Source: Novosphingopyxis sp965218915
Lineage (GTDB): Bacteria > Pseudomonadota > Alphaproteobacteria > Sphingomonadales > Sphingomonadaceae
Length of the DNA stretch: 64,000 nucleotides
Direction: 5' to 3'
NCBI RefSeq assembly: GCF_965218915.1
Contig: NZ_OZ244708.1
Coordinates: 1,798,001 to 1,862,000, forward strand
Part shown: positions 1 to 8,786 of the stretch, piece by piece
How the letters are laid out: each line of letters begins with the position of its first letter
How positions within the stretch are numbered: position 1 is the first letter of the stretch
Notes under the pieces: model-generated
Told to the model about the DNA's origin: nothing
The model's input: the letters and a program-made list of their open reading frames with translations, nothing else
The model's database searches: none
Program-made: the position numbers and the translations under genes

Positions 1-507
1 GGCGATACCGTGCGGGTACAAAAGGGCGCGGTTTTCCTCAACGGCAAGGCGCTGCCCAAACAGCGCATCGCGGACCTACTGCTGCCCGTCACGCCGAACA
101 TGGTTACCGCCGCCGATGTCGCCGGTTCGCCCTATCCATGCTATTCGCCGCAGTTCGACGAGACCATCGATGGCCAGGATTATTGCCGCTATCCGCGCTA
201 CCGCGAAACCTTGCCGTCGGGCAAAAGCTATGAAATCCTCGACCTCATCCAGGGCGGCATGGGCGACGACACGATGACCTTTACCGTGCCGGAGGGCTCG
301 CTGTTTCTGATGGGCGACAATCGCGATCGCAGCGCCGACAGCCGCTTTCCGGCGGAAATCGGCGGCGCGATCGGCATCGTGCCGCAATCGGATCTGATCG
401 GCCGCGCGCTCGTCGGCATTTTCTCGACCGACGGTTCGGCCGAATGGGCGAAACCGTGGACGTGGGTCTCGGCCGCGCGTGGCGAGCGGATCGGCAAGGG
501 CTTTTGA
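1..507 (+). CDS. lepB: Signal peptidase I, C-terminal part (5' end outside window)
   Basis: Type I signal peptidase, which cleaves signal peptides from secreted proteins at the outer face of the cytoplasmic membrane. The reading frame is open from base 1, so the N-terminal anchor and the Ser/Lys catalytic dyad lie outside the window. The visible 168 codons start at the GDTV that normally follows the catalytic-Lys box. They include the family box E, GDNRDRSADSR, near the C-terminus. The two Cys in the middle (PYPC and DYCR) are consistent with a periplasmic domain. The gene ends in a TGA that overlaps the TTG start of rnc, and the order lepB-rnc-era is common in alphaproteobacteria. Identification is firm from box E and context. 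Confidence 0.93.
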   Translation, partial: GDTVRVQKGAVFLNGKALPKQRIADLLLPVTPNMVTAADVAGSPYPCYSPQFDETIDGQDYCRYPRYRETLPSGKSYEILDLIQGGMGDDTMTFTVPEGSLFLMGDNRDRSADSRFPAEIGGAIGIVPQSDLIGRALVGIFSTDGSAEWAKPWTWVSAARGERIGKGF

Positions 508-1166
508 GCGATCTCTCGGCCTGGCTCGCCGCTACCGGCATCGAAAAGGTCGGCGACCTGCCGCTTTACGAGCGCGCGATGACTCATGGCAGCACCGGCA
601 GGCCCGATTACCAGCGGCTCGAGTTTCTGGGTGACCGGGTGCTCGGCCTGGCCGTCGCCGAGATGCTCTACGACCAGTTCCCTGACGAGCCCGAAGGTAA
701 GCTTTCGCATCGCCTCAACGCACTCGTTTCGGGCACGACCTGCGCCGAGGTCGCCCGCTCGCTGGATGCGGGCCCGCTGATCATCCTCGGCAAGCAGGCG
801 CGCAGCGACGGCGCGGCGGAAAGCGACAACGTCCTCGGCGACGTGATGGAATCGATCATCGGTGCGCTGTTTCTCGATCAGGGCATCGATCCGGCGCGCC
901 GCTTCGTGGAATCGCTGTGGCGCGACAGGATCATCGCGGCGGCAACGGCCCCGCGCCATCCCAAATCGCTACTGCAGGAATGGGCGGCAAGCAGCGCCAG
1001 GCGCCCACCGGTGTATGAAATCGTGGCAAGAACCGGTCCCGCCCATTCGCGCCTGTTCAAGGTGAGCGTGAGCGTCAAAGGGCTCGATCCCATCACCGCG
1101 ACCGCGCCGAGTAAGCGGGAGGCCGAGACTCGCGCCGCCAAGGCTTTTCTGGAGAAATATCGTTGA
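504..1166 (+). CDS. rnc: Ribonuclease III
   Basis: Double-strand-specific endoribonuclease for rRNA and mRNA processing. The RNase III signature RLEFLGD falls at residues 38-44 from the chosen start, giving catalytic Glu40 and Asp44; a second acidic cluster (DNVLGDVMES) follows near residue 112. A dsRNA-binding domain occupies about 150-220. I chose the TTG at 504, which overlaps the lepB TGA (TTGA) and gives 220 aa, the usual family length. An in-frame ATG at 444 would give 240 aa but lies deep inside lepB and adds residues atypical of the family. An AAGGG lies just upstream. The 3' end again overlaps the next start as TTGA, so rnc and era are probably translationally coupled. Confidence 0.93.
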   Translation: MSDLSAWLAATGIEKVGDLPLYERAMTHGSTGRPDYQRLEFLGDRVLGLAVAEMLYDQFPDEPEGKLSHRLNALVSGTTCAEVARSLDAGPLIILGKQARSDGAAESDNVLGDVMESIIGALFLDQGIDPARRFVESLWRDRIIAAATAPRHPKSLLQEWAASSARRPPVYEIVARTGPAHSRLFKVSVSVKGLDPITATAPSKREAETRAAKAFLEKYR

Positions 1167-2071
1167 CCGAACTAGCCGCCGAAACCCGATGCGGAGTGGC
1201 TGCTTTGCTGGGTGCCCCCAATGCCGGCAAATCGACGCTCACCAACGCGCTGGTCGGCCAGAAGGTGGCGATCACCAGCGCCAAGCCGCAAACCTCGCGC
1301 ACCCGCCTGATCGGCGTCGCGATCGAGGGCAATACGCAACTCCTGCTGGTCGATACGCCGGGCATTTTCGCGCCGCGCCGACGGCTCGACCGCGCGATGG
1401 TTAGCGCCGCCTGGGAGGGCGCGAGCGACGCCGATGTGCTGCTGTTCGTGGTCGATTCCAAGGCGGGCGCGGGCCCCAAGCTCGACTCGCTGATCGAAAA
1501 CCTGAACCAGCGTCCGGGCCGCAAATGGCTGGTGATGAACAAGGTCGATATCGCGGCCAAGGACAAGCTGCTGGTGCTCACCGAAAAGCTGAACGGCGCG
1601 GTGATGTTCGAGCATACATGGTTCGTCAGCGCCGAGACCGGCGACGGCCTGCCCGAGCTCAAGACCGCCATCGCGGACGCCATGCCCGAAGGCCCCTGGC
1701 ATTTCCCGGAGGACCAGGTGTCCGACGTATCACAGCGCCTGCTCGCCACCGAGATCACCCGCGAACAGATCTATCGCCAGCTCCACGCCGAACTCCCCTA
1801 TGCTAGCGCGGTCGACAGCGAACAATATATCGAACGGCCCGACGGCTCGTTGGAGATTCACCAGCAAATCTTGGTCGCGCGTGACAGCCAGAAAGCGATC
1901 GTGCTGGGCAAGAAGGGCGCACGCATCAAGGCGATCGGCGAGGCCTCCCGCAAGGAACTAAGCGCATTGCTCGGCGTGCCGGTGCATCTCTACCTGCACG
2001 TCAAGGTCAAGGCGAACTGGGACGACAGCCGCGAGCTGTTCGAGAATATCGGACTCGACTGGGTGGAGTGA
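1163..2071 (+). CDS. era: GTPase Era, 30S ribosome assembly factor
   Basis: Essential GTPase that binds 16S rRNA near its 3' end during 30S maturation. From the TTG start the P-loop GAPNAGKS is at residues 17-24, followed by the DTPG switch II motif and NKVD for guanine specificity. The C-terminal KH domain contains VLGKKGARIKAIG, the RNA-binding loop. The length of 302 aa is typical. The TTG start overlaps the rnc stop by 4 nt and has GGAG 9 nt upstream (1151-1154). Last gene of the visible lepB-rnc-era operon; the following gene is convergent. Very secure. Confidence 0.96.
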   Translation: MTELAAETRCGVAALLGAPNAGKSTLTNALVGQKVAITSAKPQTSRTRLIGVAIEGNTQLLLVDTPGIFAPRRRLDRAMVSAAWEGASDADVLLFVVDSKAGAGPKLDSLIENLNQRPGRKWLVMNKVDIAAKDKLLVLTEKLNGAVMFEHTWFVSAETGDGLPELKTAIADAMPEGPWHFPEDQVSDVSQRLLATEITREQIYRQLHAELPYASAVDSEQYIERPDGSLEIHQQILVARDSQKAIVLGKKGARIKAIGEASRKELSALLGVPVHLYLHVKVKANWDDSRELFENIGLDWVE

Positions 2072-2098
2072 TTGTCACGATGTGAACCACCCAAAACC

Positions 2099-2186
2099 GT
2101 CATTCCAGCGAACGCCGGAATCCAGGGTTCAATAGCGCAAACCTAGATTCGATGAGGCCCTGGATCCCAGCTTTCGCTGGGATGAC
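2099..2186. repeat. Palindromic intergenic repeat (GTCATTCC type)
   Basis: Two inverted arms, 2099-2127 (starting GTCATTCCAGCG) and 2158-2186 (ending CGCTGGGATGAC), flank about 30 nt between the convergent era and topA genes. Each arm has its own internal dyad. Transcribed from either side it would fold into a long hairpin and may protect 3' ends or act as a weak bidirectional terminator; it has no T-run. It resembles the arrangement at 4948-5028. Confidence 0.75.
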
Positions 2187-2194
2187 GAACTATG

Positions 2195-4783
2195 TTACCC
2201 GGACTTTGCCGCCGCTTTCTTGGCCGGCGCATTTTTCTTGGCGGTCGCTTTCTTCGGGGCGGCCTTTTTCACCGCAGCCTTCTTCTTCTTCGCCGGAGCC
2301 TTGCGTTTCTTCTTCGGCGGCGCCTTGGCGGCGCGTTCGTCGATCAGCTGGGCGGCTTCCTCCAGCGTCAGCTGGTCCTGGTCGACCGTCTTGGGGATCG
2401 TCGCGTTTACACTACCGTCGGTGACATAAGCGCCGTAACGGCCGTCCATCAGCTTGATCTCTTGGTCGGTGCGCGGATGCTTGCCGATAATCTTCAGCGG
2501 ATCGCGCTGACCGCGGCCTTTGCCCTTGTTCGCGGCGGCCTCCGCCAGCTTGGCGACGGCGGCGTTCATGCCGGTCTCGAACACTTCGGCCGTGTTCTGC
2601 AGCTTGGCATATTTGCCGTCATGCCGCAGATATGGTCCGTAACGTCCTATCGCGGCTTCGATATCCTTGCCGGTTTCGGGATGCTGGCCGACGATGCGCG
2701 GCAAGGAGAGCAGCTCGATCGCCATCTTTAGATCGAGCTCGCCGGGAAGGTCCTCGGGGATCGATGCGCGTTTGGCCTCCTTGCCCTCGCCCGACTGGAT
2801 GTAGGGGCCGAAGCGCCCGGTCTTGGTCTCGATCATTGCGCCGGTCGCGGGGTCCACGCCAAGCTCTTCTGGCTCTACCGACTCGCCCTTTTCACCGCCG
2901 GCCTGTGCAAACTGGCGGGTATATTTGCATTCGGGATAATTGGAGCAGGCCACGAATGCGCCGTAGCGGCCGCCCCGCAGCGACAGCTTGCCGTCCCCGC
3001 AGCGCGGACAGACGCGCGGATCGCTGCCGTCTCCCGTCTCGGGGAACAGATAGGGTGCCAGGAACTGGTCCAGCTCGGCGGTGATGTCGCTCGGCTTCTG
3101 CTCCATCACCTCTTCGGTCTTGGGCTTAAAGTCACGCCAGAAGGCGGCAAGCACCTTCTGCCAGTCGGCGCGCCCGCCCGAAACCTCGTCGAGCTCGTCC
3201 TCCAGCCCGGCGGTATAGTCATAAGCGACATAGCGCTCGAAAAAACGTTCGAGGAAGCCCGTCAGCAGCCGCCCGGTTTCCTCGGCCCAGAAGCGGTTGC
3301 CCTCGGTACGGACATAGCCGCGGTCCTTGAGCACCTGGATGATCGAGGCGTAGGTCGACGGCCGCCCGATCCCCAGTTCTTCCAGGCGTTTCACCAGGCT
3401 GGCCTCCGAAAAGCGCGGCGGCGGCTGCGTGAAATGCTGTTCGGCGTCGACGGCGTTCACAGCCGGCCGGTCGCCTTCGCGCATCATCGGCAAGAGCTTG
3501 CCGTCGTCGTCATCCCGCCCGCCACTCGAAAAATCGTCGCGGCCTTCCTGATAGACCGCGAGAAACCCCGGGAATTTCACCACCTGCCCATTGGCGCGCA
3601 GCACGATTTGCCCGGTGCCATCGGCAAAATCGACTGCGGTGCGCTCCATCTGTGCAGGCGCCATCTGGCTCGCCATCGCGCGTTTGAACACGAGGTCGTA
3701 GAGCCGCGCATGATCGCCCGATCCGGCCTTGTCCTTGCGGAAATCGGTTGGCCGGATCGCTTCATGCGCTTCCTGAGCATTTTTGGCTTTGGTACTGTAG
3801 AAGTTCGGTTTTTCCGGAATGTATCCGCCGTCGAACCGGTCCGCGATGGCTTTGCGCGCTTCGGAGATGGCGCTGCCGTCCATCTGCACGCCGTCGGTCC
3901 GCATATAGGTGATCGCGCCGTCCTCGTAGAGCTGCTGCGCGATGCGCATGGTGTGGCTGGCCGAAAAGCCCAGCTTGCGCGCGGCCTCCTGCTGCAATGT
4001 GGAGGTGGTGAAAGGCGGCGACGGGCGGCGCGTGACCGGCTTGGTTTCGACTTTCGAGACGATCAGGCTGGCCGCCTCGACCGCCGCCTTGGCCTCGGTC
4101 GCCACGCCTTCATCGCCGAGCGACAGCCGGTCCAGTTTCTCGCCGTCATACTGCGTCAGCCGCGCATCGAACGCCTGCCCGTCATGCTGCATGCGCGCGG
4201 TGACCGACCAATATTCCTGGGGCTTGAACGCCTCGATCTCGCGCTCGCGCTCGGCGATCAGCCGCAGCGCGACCGACTGGACCCGGCCGGCGGACTTGGC
4301 GCCCGGCAGCTTGCGCCACAGCACCGGCGAAAGCGTGAAGCCGACGAGATAATCGAGCGCGCGGCGGGCGCGGTAAGCGTCGATCAGGTCATGATCGAGC
4401 TCGCGTGGGTTCGCCATGGCATCGGTGACGGCTTTCTTGGTGATCGCATTAAAGGTAACGCGGCTGACCTCCTTAGGCAGCACCTTTTTCTGCGTGAGCA
4501 GTTCCTGCACATGCCAGCTGATCGCTTCGCCCTCGCGGTCGGGATCGGTCGCCAGGATCAGCCGGTCCGCCTTCTTGGCAAGATCGGCGATCTCCTTGAT
4601 GCGCTTGGCCTTGTCGGCATAACCCTGCCAAGTCATGGCAAAGCCGTCGTCGGGATCGACCGACCCATCCTTGGGCGGCAGATCGCGGACATGGCCGTAG
4701 GAGGCCAGGACCTTGTAATCCTTGCCGAGATATTTCTCGATGGTCTTCGCCTTGGCCGGCGATTCGACGATGACTAATTGCAT
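2195..4783 (-). CDS. topA: DNA topoisomerase I
   Basis: Type IA topoisomerase that relaxes negative supercoils. 862 aa. The N-terminal TOPRIM domain begins MQLVIVESPAKAKTIEKYLG and carries the acidic TDPDREGE motif at 79-87. The active-site Tyr is Tyr293 in ITYMRTDG. A CPRCG...CSNYPEC zinc ribbon follows the core, then several short repeated topo C-terminal modules (GRYGPY, GRYGAY). The last ~45 residues are a Lys/Ala/Pro tail resembling histone H1, common in alphaproteobacterial TopA and thought to aid DNA binding. It lies downstream of dprA and plsY on the same strand, separated from dprA by a 275-bp gap with a palindromic repeat, so it may have its own promoter. Confidence 0.97.
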   Translation of the reverse strand: MQLVIVESPAKAKTIEKYLGKDYKVLASYGHVRDLPPKDGSVDPDDGFAMTWQGYADKAKRIKEIADLAKKADRLILATDPDREGEAISWHVQELLTQKKVLPKEVSRVTFNAITKKAVTDAMANPRELDHDLIDAYRARRALDYLVGFTLSPVLWRKLPGAKSAGRVQSVALRLIAEREREIEAFKPQEYWSVTARMQHDGQAFDARLTQYDGEKLDRLSLGDEGVATEAKAAVEAASLIVSKVETKPVTRRPSPPFTTSTLQQEAARKLGFSASHTMRIAQQLYEDGAITYMRTDGVQMDGSAISEARKAIADRFDGGYIPEKPNFYSTKAKNAQEAHEAIRPTDFRKDKAGSGDHARLYDLVFKRAMASQMAPAQMERTAVDFADGTGQIVLRANGQVVKFPGFLAVYQEGRDDFSSGGRDDDDGKLLPMMREGDRPAVNAVDAEQHFTQPPPRFSEASLVKRLEELGIGRPSTYASIIQVLKDRGYVRTEGNRFWAEETGRLLTGFLERFFERYVAYDYTAGLEDELDEVSGGRADWQKVLAAFWRDFKPKTEEVMEQKPSDITAELDQFLAPYLFPETGDGSDPRVCPRCGDGKLSLRGGRYGAFVACSNYPECKYTRQFAQAGGEKGESVEPEELGVDPATGAMIETKTGRFGPYIQSGEGKEAKRASIPEDLPGELDLKMAIELLSLPRIVGQHPETGKDIEAAIGRYGPYLRHDGKYAKLQNTAEVFETGMNAAVAKLAEAAANKGKGRGQRDPLKIIGKHPRTDQEIKLMDGRYGAYVTDGSVNATIPKTVDQDQLTLEEAAQLIDERAAKAPPKKKRKAPAKKKKAAVKKAAPKKATAKKNAPAKKAAAKSG

Positions 4784-4947
4784 GGGGATGGGCGCTTTTC
4801 TATGGTGTCTCGCATATACGCGCGAGGCTGCTGGCGAACGGGAGCGCCCGTCAAGCTGGAAAATGAGACGGGGTCAAGTTCGGGGGCGACGTAGGTCTTG
4901 GTAATCGGGTTCGGGAAAGTCGGCGCCGGTAAATACAAAAAACCAAC

Positions 4948-5028
4948 GTCATTCCGGGCTTGACCCGGAATCCAGGGCCCGACCAAAGTGCCCTAACGCC
5001 CCGGATCCCGGATCAAGTCCGGGATGAC
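4948..5028. repeat. Palindromic intergenic repeat (GTCATTCCGGG type)
   Basis: Inverted arms at 4948-4977 and 5001-5028 share GTCATTCC...ATCC and GGAT...GGGATGAC ends, and each arm has an internal dyad (CCGGGCTTGACCCGG; CCCGGATCAAGTCCGGG). It sits in the 275-bp space between topA and dprA. The outer ends match those of the 2099-2186 element although the inner stems differ, so the two look like variants of one dispersed family. Nothing else recognisable is in this gap. Confidence 0.75.
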
Positions 5029-5058
5029 GATATTTTGACAAGCTTTCACGCAGACCAT

Positions 5059-6132
5059 TCAGCTCAATCGCGCGCGCCCACCCGCGCCGCGCTCCAGCCG
5101 CCCGGCCAGTTCCAGTTCGAGCAGCACCATCTGGACGATCCCGGCAGGCTCGCCCGACTGGCGAACGAGTTCGTCGACGGCGACGAAATCATGACTGAGC
5201 AGGCCGCAAATTTTCGTGCGGCTGCCCTCCTCGGCATCGACCGGCTGCGGTGTAAAGCTCTCTGCCGGAGCCCGCACGGCGCGGTGATCGATCGGACCGA
5301 TCAGCTCGGCGATGTCGGCGGCGGACTGCACCAGGATCGCGCCCTCGCGGATCAGCTGGTTGCAGCCTCTCGATCTAGGGTCCAGCGGGCTGCCGGGGAT
5401 CGCCATCACCTCGCGCCCCGCCTCGCCCGCCAGCCGCGCGGTGATGAGCGAGCCGGAGCGCGGCGCTGCCTCGACCACCACCGTGCCCAGCGCCAGCCCC
5501 GCGATGATGCGGTTGCGGAAGGGGAAATGGCGCGCGCGCGGCTCGGTGCCGGGCGGCTGTTCGGCGAGCAGCAGGCCCTTGCTCGCGATCGCTTCCTGCA
5601 GTTCGCGGTTTTCGGGCGGGTAATGCACATCGAGCCCGCCCGCGACCACGCCGATGGTGCCCGCCTCGATCGATCCGGCATGGGCGGCGGTGTCGATCCC
5701 GCGCGCCAGACCGGAGACGACGGCGAACCCCTCGCCGCCCAGCTCGCGCGCCAGCCCGCGCGCGAAGCGGCAGGCCGAGGCCGACGCGTTGCGCGCGCCG
5801 ACCATCGCCACGACCTTGGCGTCCAGCAGCGCGCGGTTGCCGCGATAGCCGATCACCGGTGGCGGGTTGTCGATCTCACCGAGCAGCGCGGGATAATCCG
5901 GACTGCCGAGGAACAGCAGCTCGGCACCCAGCGCCGCGATCCGCTGCAGTTCCGCCTCCACCGCGCGCGCATCGGCGAGCTTCGGAGCCCTGCCCCCGCC
6001 GCGCCGCGCCAGATCGGGCAGCGCCTGAATCGCCGCCCCGGTGCTACCGAACCGCGCGAGCAATTGCACGAATCCCACCGGCCCGATATTGGCCGAACGG
6101 ATCAACCGCAGCCGATCGAATGCGTCTTCCAT
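5059..6132 (-). CDS. dprA: DNA-processing protein DprA (Smf)
   Basis: Single-strand DNA-binding protein that loads RecA onto incoming DNA during transformation. 357 aa. The Rossmann-like core contains VAMVGARNAS, the signature SGLARGIDTAAH and FPFRNRIIAGL, and ends with EVMAIPGSPLDPRSRG. A C-terminal winged-helix-like segment covers roughly residues 300-357. An N-terminal helical/SAM-like region precedes the core. It lies between plsY and topA on the same strand, a common alphaproteobacterial arrangement; the gap to plsY is 22 bp. Together with comEC at 51787 it indicates genes for DNA uptake, though no pilus genes are in the window. Confidence 0.95.
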   Translation of the reverse strand: MEDAFDRLRLIRSANIGPVGFVQLLARFGSTGAAIQALPDLARRGGGRAPKLADARAVEAELQRIAALGAELLFLGSPDYPALLGEIDNPPPVIGYRGNRALLDAKVVAMVGARNASASACRFARGLARELGGEGFAVVSGLARGIDTAAHAGSIEAGTIGVVAGGLDVHYPPENRELQEAIASKGLLLAEQPPGTEPRARHFPFRNRIIAGLALGTVVVEAAPRSGSLITARLAGEAGREVMAIPGSPLDPRSRGCNQLIREGAILVQSAADIAELIGPIDHRAVRAPAESFTPQPVDAEEGSRTKICGLLSHDFVAVDELVRQSGEPAGIVQMVLLELELAGRLERGAGGRARLS

Positions 6133-6154
6133 AATGCCTCCCCCCGAAGCGCGT

Positions 6155-6745
6155 TTATTTTTGCCCGACGCTGGGCTCCTGCCCCTTCATCAGCCGCGCG
6201 ACATTGCCGCGATGCTTCCACAGCGTCAGCACGAAAAACCCCAGCAGCAGCCAGAGAAATTCGCCGCGTCCAAACATCAGCGCCGCGATCGGCGCGGAGG
6301 CCGCGGCCAGCAATCCCGCCAACGAACTGATCCGCAAAAGCGCCAGCGCGCCGAGCCAGACCACGGCGAACAACAGCCCGCCCTGCCAGAACAGGCCGAA
6401 CATGATCCCGGCCAGCGTGGCGATGCCCTTGCCGCCGTCGAACCGCAGCCAGACCGGATACAGATGCCCGATGAACGCACCCGCCGCCGCGGCCTGCGCC
6501 ACATAGATCGCTTCGTCCGGGAACAGCGCGCGCGCGATCAGCACCGCAGCCAGCCCCTTCAGCAGATCGAGCAGCAGCGTCGCCGCCGCCAGGCCCTTGC
6601 GGCCGGTGCGCAGCACATTGGTCGCACCGATGCTGCCCGATCCGATGCTGCGCAGATCGCCCGCGCCGAACAGGCGGGTGAGCAGCAGCCCGAAGGGAAT
6701 CGAGCCAAGCAAATAACCGATGACGACTGCGTAAAGGAGAACCAT
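6155..6745 (-). CDS. plsY: Glycerol-3-phosphate acyltransferase PlsY
   Basis: Integral membrane enzyme that moves an acyl group from acyl-phosphate to glycerol-3-phosphate, the first step of phospholipid synthesis. 196 aa with about five hydrophobic segments. Family motifs are visible: GSIPFGLLLTR, then GSGSIGATNVLRTGRKG, and HLYPVWLRFDGGKGIAT, the last carrying the conserved Gly-rich phosphate-binding stretch. First gene of the plsY-dprA-topA series. It is divergent from the HTH/EF-hand gene, with about 110 bp between starts. Secure. Confidence 0.95.
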   Translation of the reverse strand: MVLLYAVVIGYLLGSIPFGLLLTRLFGAGDLRSIGSGSIGATNVLRTGRKGLAAATLLLDLLKGLAAVLIARALFPDEAIYVAQAAAAGAFIGHLYPVWLRFDGGKGIATLAGIMFGLFWQGGLLFAVVWLGALALLRISSLAGLLAAASAPIAALMFGRGEFLWLLLGFFVLTLWKHRGNVARLMKGQEPSVGQK

Positions 6746-6858
6746 GCCTTTCCATAACGCGCTGCGCGATTTTGTCTAAGCCTCTGATCGATCATGGCGC
6801 CGGTACCAGCCGGTCGTACTTTTCGGATCGCAGCGATGCCGATAGGATCGGCGGCGAT

Positions 6859-7572
6859 ATGAACGATCCCGACTACGATCCCGAACGACAGGCCGTTGCG
6901 CGTTTGACGGAGAAGGAACGCGAATGCCTGACGCGCTGGCTGCACCACGCCACCGCCAAGGAGATCGCGCTGGATCTCGGCATCACGCATCATGCCGTCG
7001 AGAAGAGATTGAAATCCGCACGGCAAAAACTGGACGTGTCGACATCGCTCGAAGCGGCGCGGCTGTTTGGGCGGGTGGAGGGCTACGGCCGGGCCGTATC
7101 CGGTTCGCCGGAGCTATCGATGGCGACCGAACCCTCTGACACCGCAAGGCACGCCGCCTCCCGGTCGGAAACCCCGGGCCTATCGCGGCGACGTGCCACG
7201 GTTTCCGGAGTAATTTTGATGAGCCTGTTTCTTGCCACTCTCGCGCTCGCCCTAGCCGGTCAGCCCACCATCCCGGCGGCGGTGCAGCCGAGCGCGCAGT
7301 CTTCCAACGTGACCTATCTGGGACCGGACCAGGATATCGGCCAGAGGATCGAACAATCCTTCGCCACGCTGGATCGTGACGGCTCCGGCTTCATCGAAAA
7401 GGCGGAAATGGAATCGATCAAGTTCACCTTGCTGGACAAACGGACATCCTCCGCCGCCGATCGAACGGTCCACACGCCCGCGCTTTCCGTCGCCGACGGT
7501 GACGGCGATGGCCGGGTCAGCCTGGCCGAATATCGCAACTGGTTCGAGAGGCTGCTGCCGTCCAAAAACTGA
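6859..7572 (+). CDS. Membrane-anchored LuxR-type HTH regulator with two periplasmic EF-hands
   Basis: 237 aa from the ATG at 6859; a TTG at 6772 would add 29 residues unlike a domain. Residues 14-67 form a LuxR/sigma-region-4-like HTH (LTEKERECLTRWL...AKEIALDLGITHHAVEKRL). A linker ending in RRR leads to one transmembrane segment at about 114-133. The C-terminal part holds two textbook EF-hand loops, DRDGSGFIEKAE (172-183) and DGDGDGRVSLAE (213-224), with all liganding positions filled. By the positive-inside rule the HTH is cytoplasmic and the EF-hands periplasmic. The architecture suggests a ToxR-like one-component sensor of external calcium; that function is inference. Sphingomonads carry related proteins as far as I recall, without known targets. 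Next to murI and divergent from plsY. Confidence 0.85.
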   Translation: MNDPDYDPERQAVARLTEKERECLTRWLHHATAKEIALDLGITHHAVEKRLKSARQKLDVSTSLEAARLFGRVEGYGRAVSGSPELSMATEPSDTARHAASRSETPGLSRRRATVSGVILMSLFLATLALALAGQPTIPAAVQPSAQSSNVTYLGPDQDIGQRIEQSFATLDRDGSGFIEKAEMESIKFTLLDKRTSSAADRTVHTPALSVADGDGDGRVSLAEYRNWFERLLPSKN

Positions 7573-7621
7573 CCGCGGCGATGATTGACCGGGACGGCGA
7601 ACCGCGCCATGCGAACCGTTT

Positions 7622-8419
7622 ATGGACGACGCCGCCCCCATCCTTCTGTTCGATTCCGGGGTCGGCGGATTATCGATCCTGCGTGCGCTGAAAGCCTCGG
7701 CACCCGGCGCCCCGATCGTCTACGCCGCCGATTTCGCCGGACTGCCCTATGGCGAGAAGACCGAGGCCGAGATCGCCGCGCGCGTGCCCGCGCTGCTCGG
7801 CCGGCTGGTCGAGCGCTATCGCCCGCGGCTCGTCGCGATCGCTTGCAACACCGCCTCGACCATCGCCCTGCCCCCGGTGCGCGCGGCGCTCGACATCCCG
7901 GTCGTCGGCACCGTGCCCGCGGTGAAGCCCGCCGCCGAGCGCACCCGAAGCGGCGTCATCGGCCTGATCGGCACCGCGGCGACGATCCGCCAGCCCTATG
8001 TCGACAATCTGCTCGAGCGATATGGCAAGGGTGCCACGCTGATCCGCGTCGCCGCGCCCGAACTGGTCGAGGCGGCCGAGCGCAAATTGCGTGGGCAAAC
8101 GAACGATCCGGCGCTGTTCGCGGCCGTGATCGAACGGCTGCTGGCGCATTCCGAAGCACGCGGCATGGATGTCGTCGTGCTCGCCTGCACCCATTTCCCG
8201 CTGCTGATCGAGGAACTGGCCGAGGCCGCGCCGCCGGATCTCGCCTTGATCGACGGCGCCGAGGGCATCGCCCGGCGCATCCTGCATCTGTGCGAGACCG
8301 ATTTCGCCGGCGTGGCACCGACGCGCGACCTGTTCGTCTCGACCGGGCCGGACGCGCAGGCCGAGGCTTATGCGCAGGCGCTGGCGGATTACGGACTGAC
8401 GCGGTTCGAAAGTCTGTAG
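7622..8419 (+). CDS. murI: Glutamate racemase
   Basis: Cofactor-independent racemase that supplies D-glutamate for peptidoglycan. 265 aa. The N-terminal FDSGVGGLSIL (Asp11, Ser12) and the two catalytic cysteines, Cys75 in ACNTAST and Cys189 in LACTHFPLL, are all present. It starts 49 bp after the HTH/EF-hand gene on the same strand and could be cotranscribed with it. It is followed by a 367-bp gene-free region rich in hairpins. Secure. Confidence 0.96.
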   Translation: MDDAAPILLFDSGVGGLSILRALKASAPGAPIVYAADFAGLPYGEKTEAEIAARVPALLGRLVERYRPRLVAIACNTASTIALPPVRAALDIPVVGTVPAVKPAAERTRSGVIGLIGTAATIRQPYVDNLLERYGKGATLIRVAAPELVEAAERKLRGQTNDPALFAAVIERLLAHSEARGMDVVVLACTHFPLLIEELAEAAPPDLALIDGAEGIARRILHLCETDFAGVAPTRDLFVSTGPDAQAEAYAQALADYGLTRFESL

Positions 8420-8438
8420 AGCTCGAGCATGTTCCGGC

Positions 8439-8663
8439 CCTTCTCCCGCCTGGGCGGGAGAAGGATGCGCAGCCCCGGATTTAATCCGGGGCGAAGTTGC
8501 CTGCCCCCGCGAAAGCGGGGGGATGAGGGTGGGTGGCGCGTCAGCGCCATCGATTAGGTCGATGCTGCTAGGCGCCCTCACCGCTGCGACTAGGTCCTGA
8601 CCCTAAATTCCCCCGGATCAAGTCCGGGGTCATTGTCTCGCTCCTCTCCCGTGAACGGGAGAG
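8439..8663. repeat. Cluster of short palindromes between murI and hemA
   Basis: The 367-bp gap (8420-8786) holds at least five perfect or near-perfect hairpins in series: 8439-8464 (CCTTCTCCCGCC/GGCGGGAGAAGG), 8472-8492 (GCCCCGGAT/ATCCGGGGC), 8504-8522 (CCCCCGC/GCGGGGG), 8610-8629 (CCCCGGAT/ATCCGGGG type) and 8644-8663 (CTCTCCCG/CGGGAGAG). None is followed by a T-run, so they are not classical terminators. They look like dispersed intergenic repeat elements. The hemA promoter must lie in or after this block; I could not identify it. Confidence 0.7.
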
Positions 8664-8786
8664 GGAAAGGAATTGCCTTATTCCGAGACCAGCCGATTTC
8701 CCTTATTGCAAGCCGTTATCGCTGGATTTCCGCGCTTTTGCCGCCTATGTCCCCCGCAGACCGAAGCGACCACCGGCGGTATGCCC

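Noticed and set aside
8439..8663. Series of rho-independent terminators after murI
   Set aside because: Stems are strong but none is followed by a T-run; better described as intergenic palindromic repeats.
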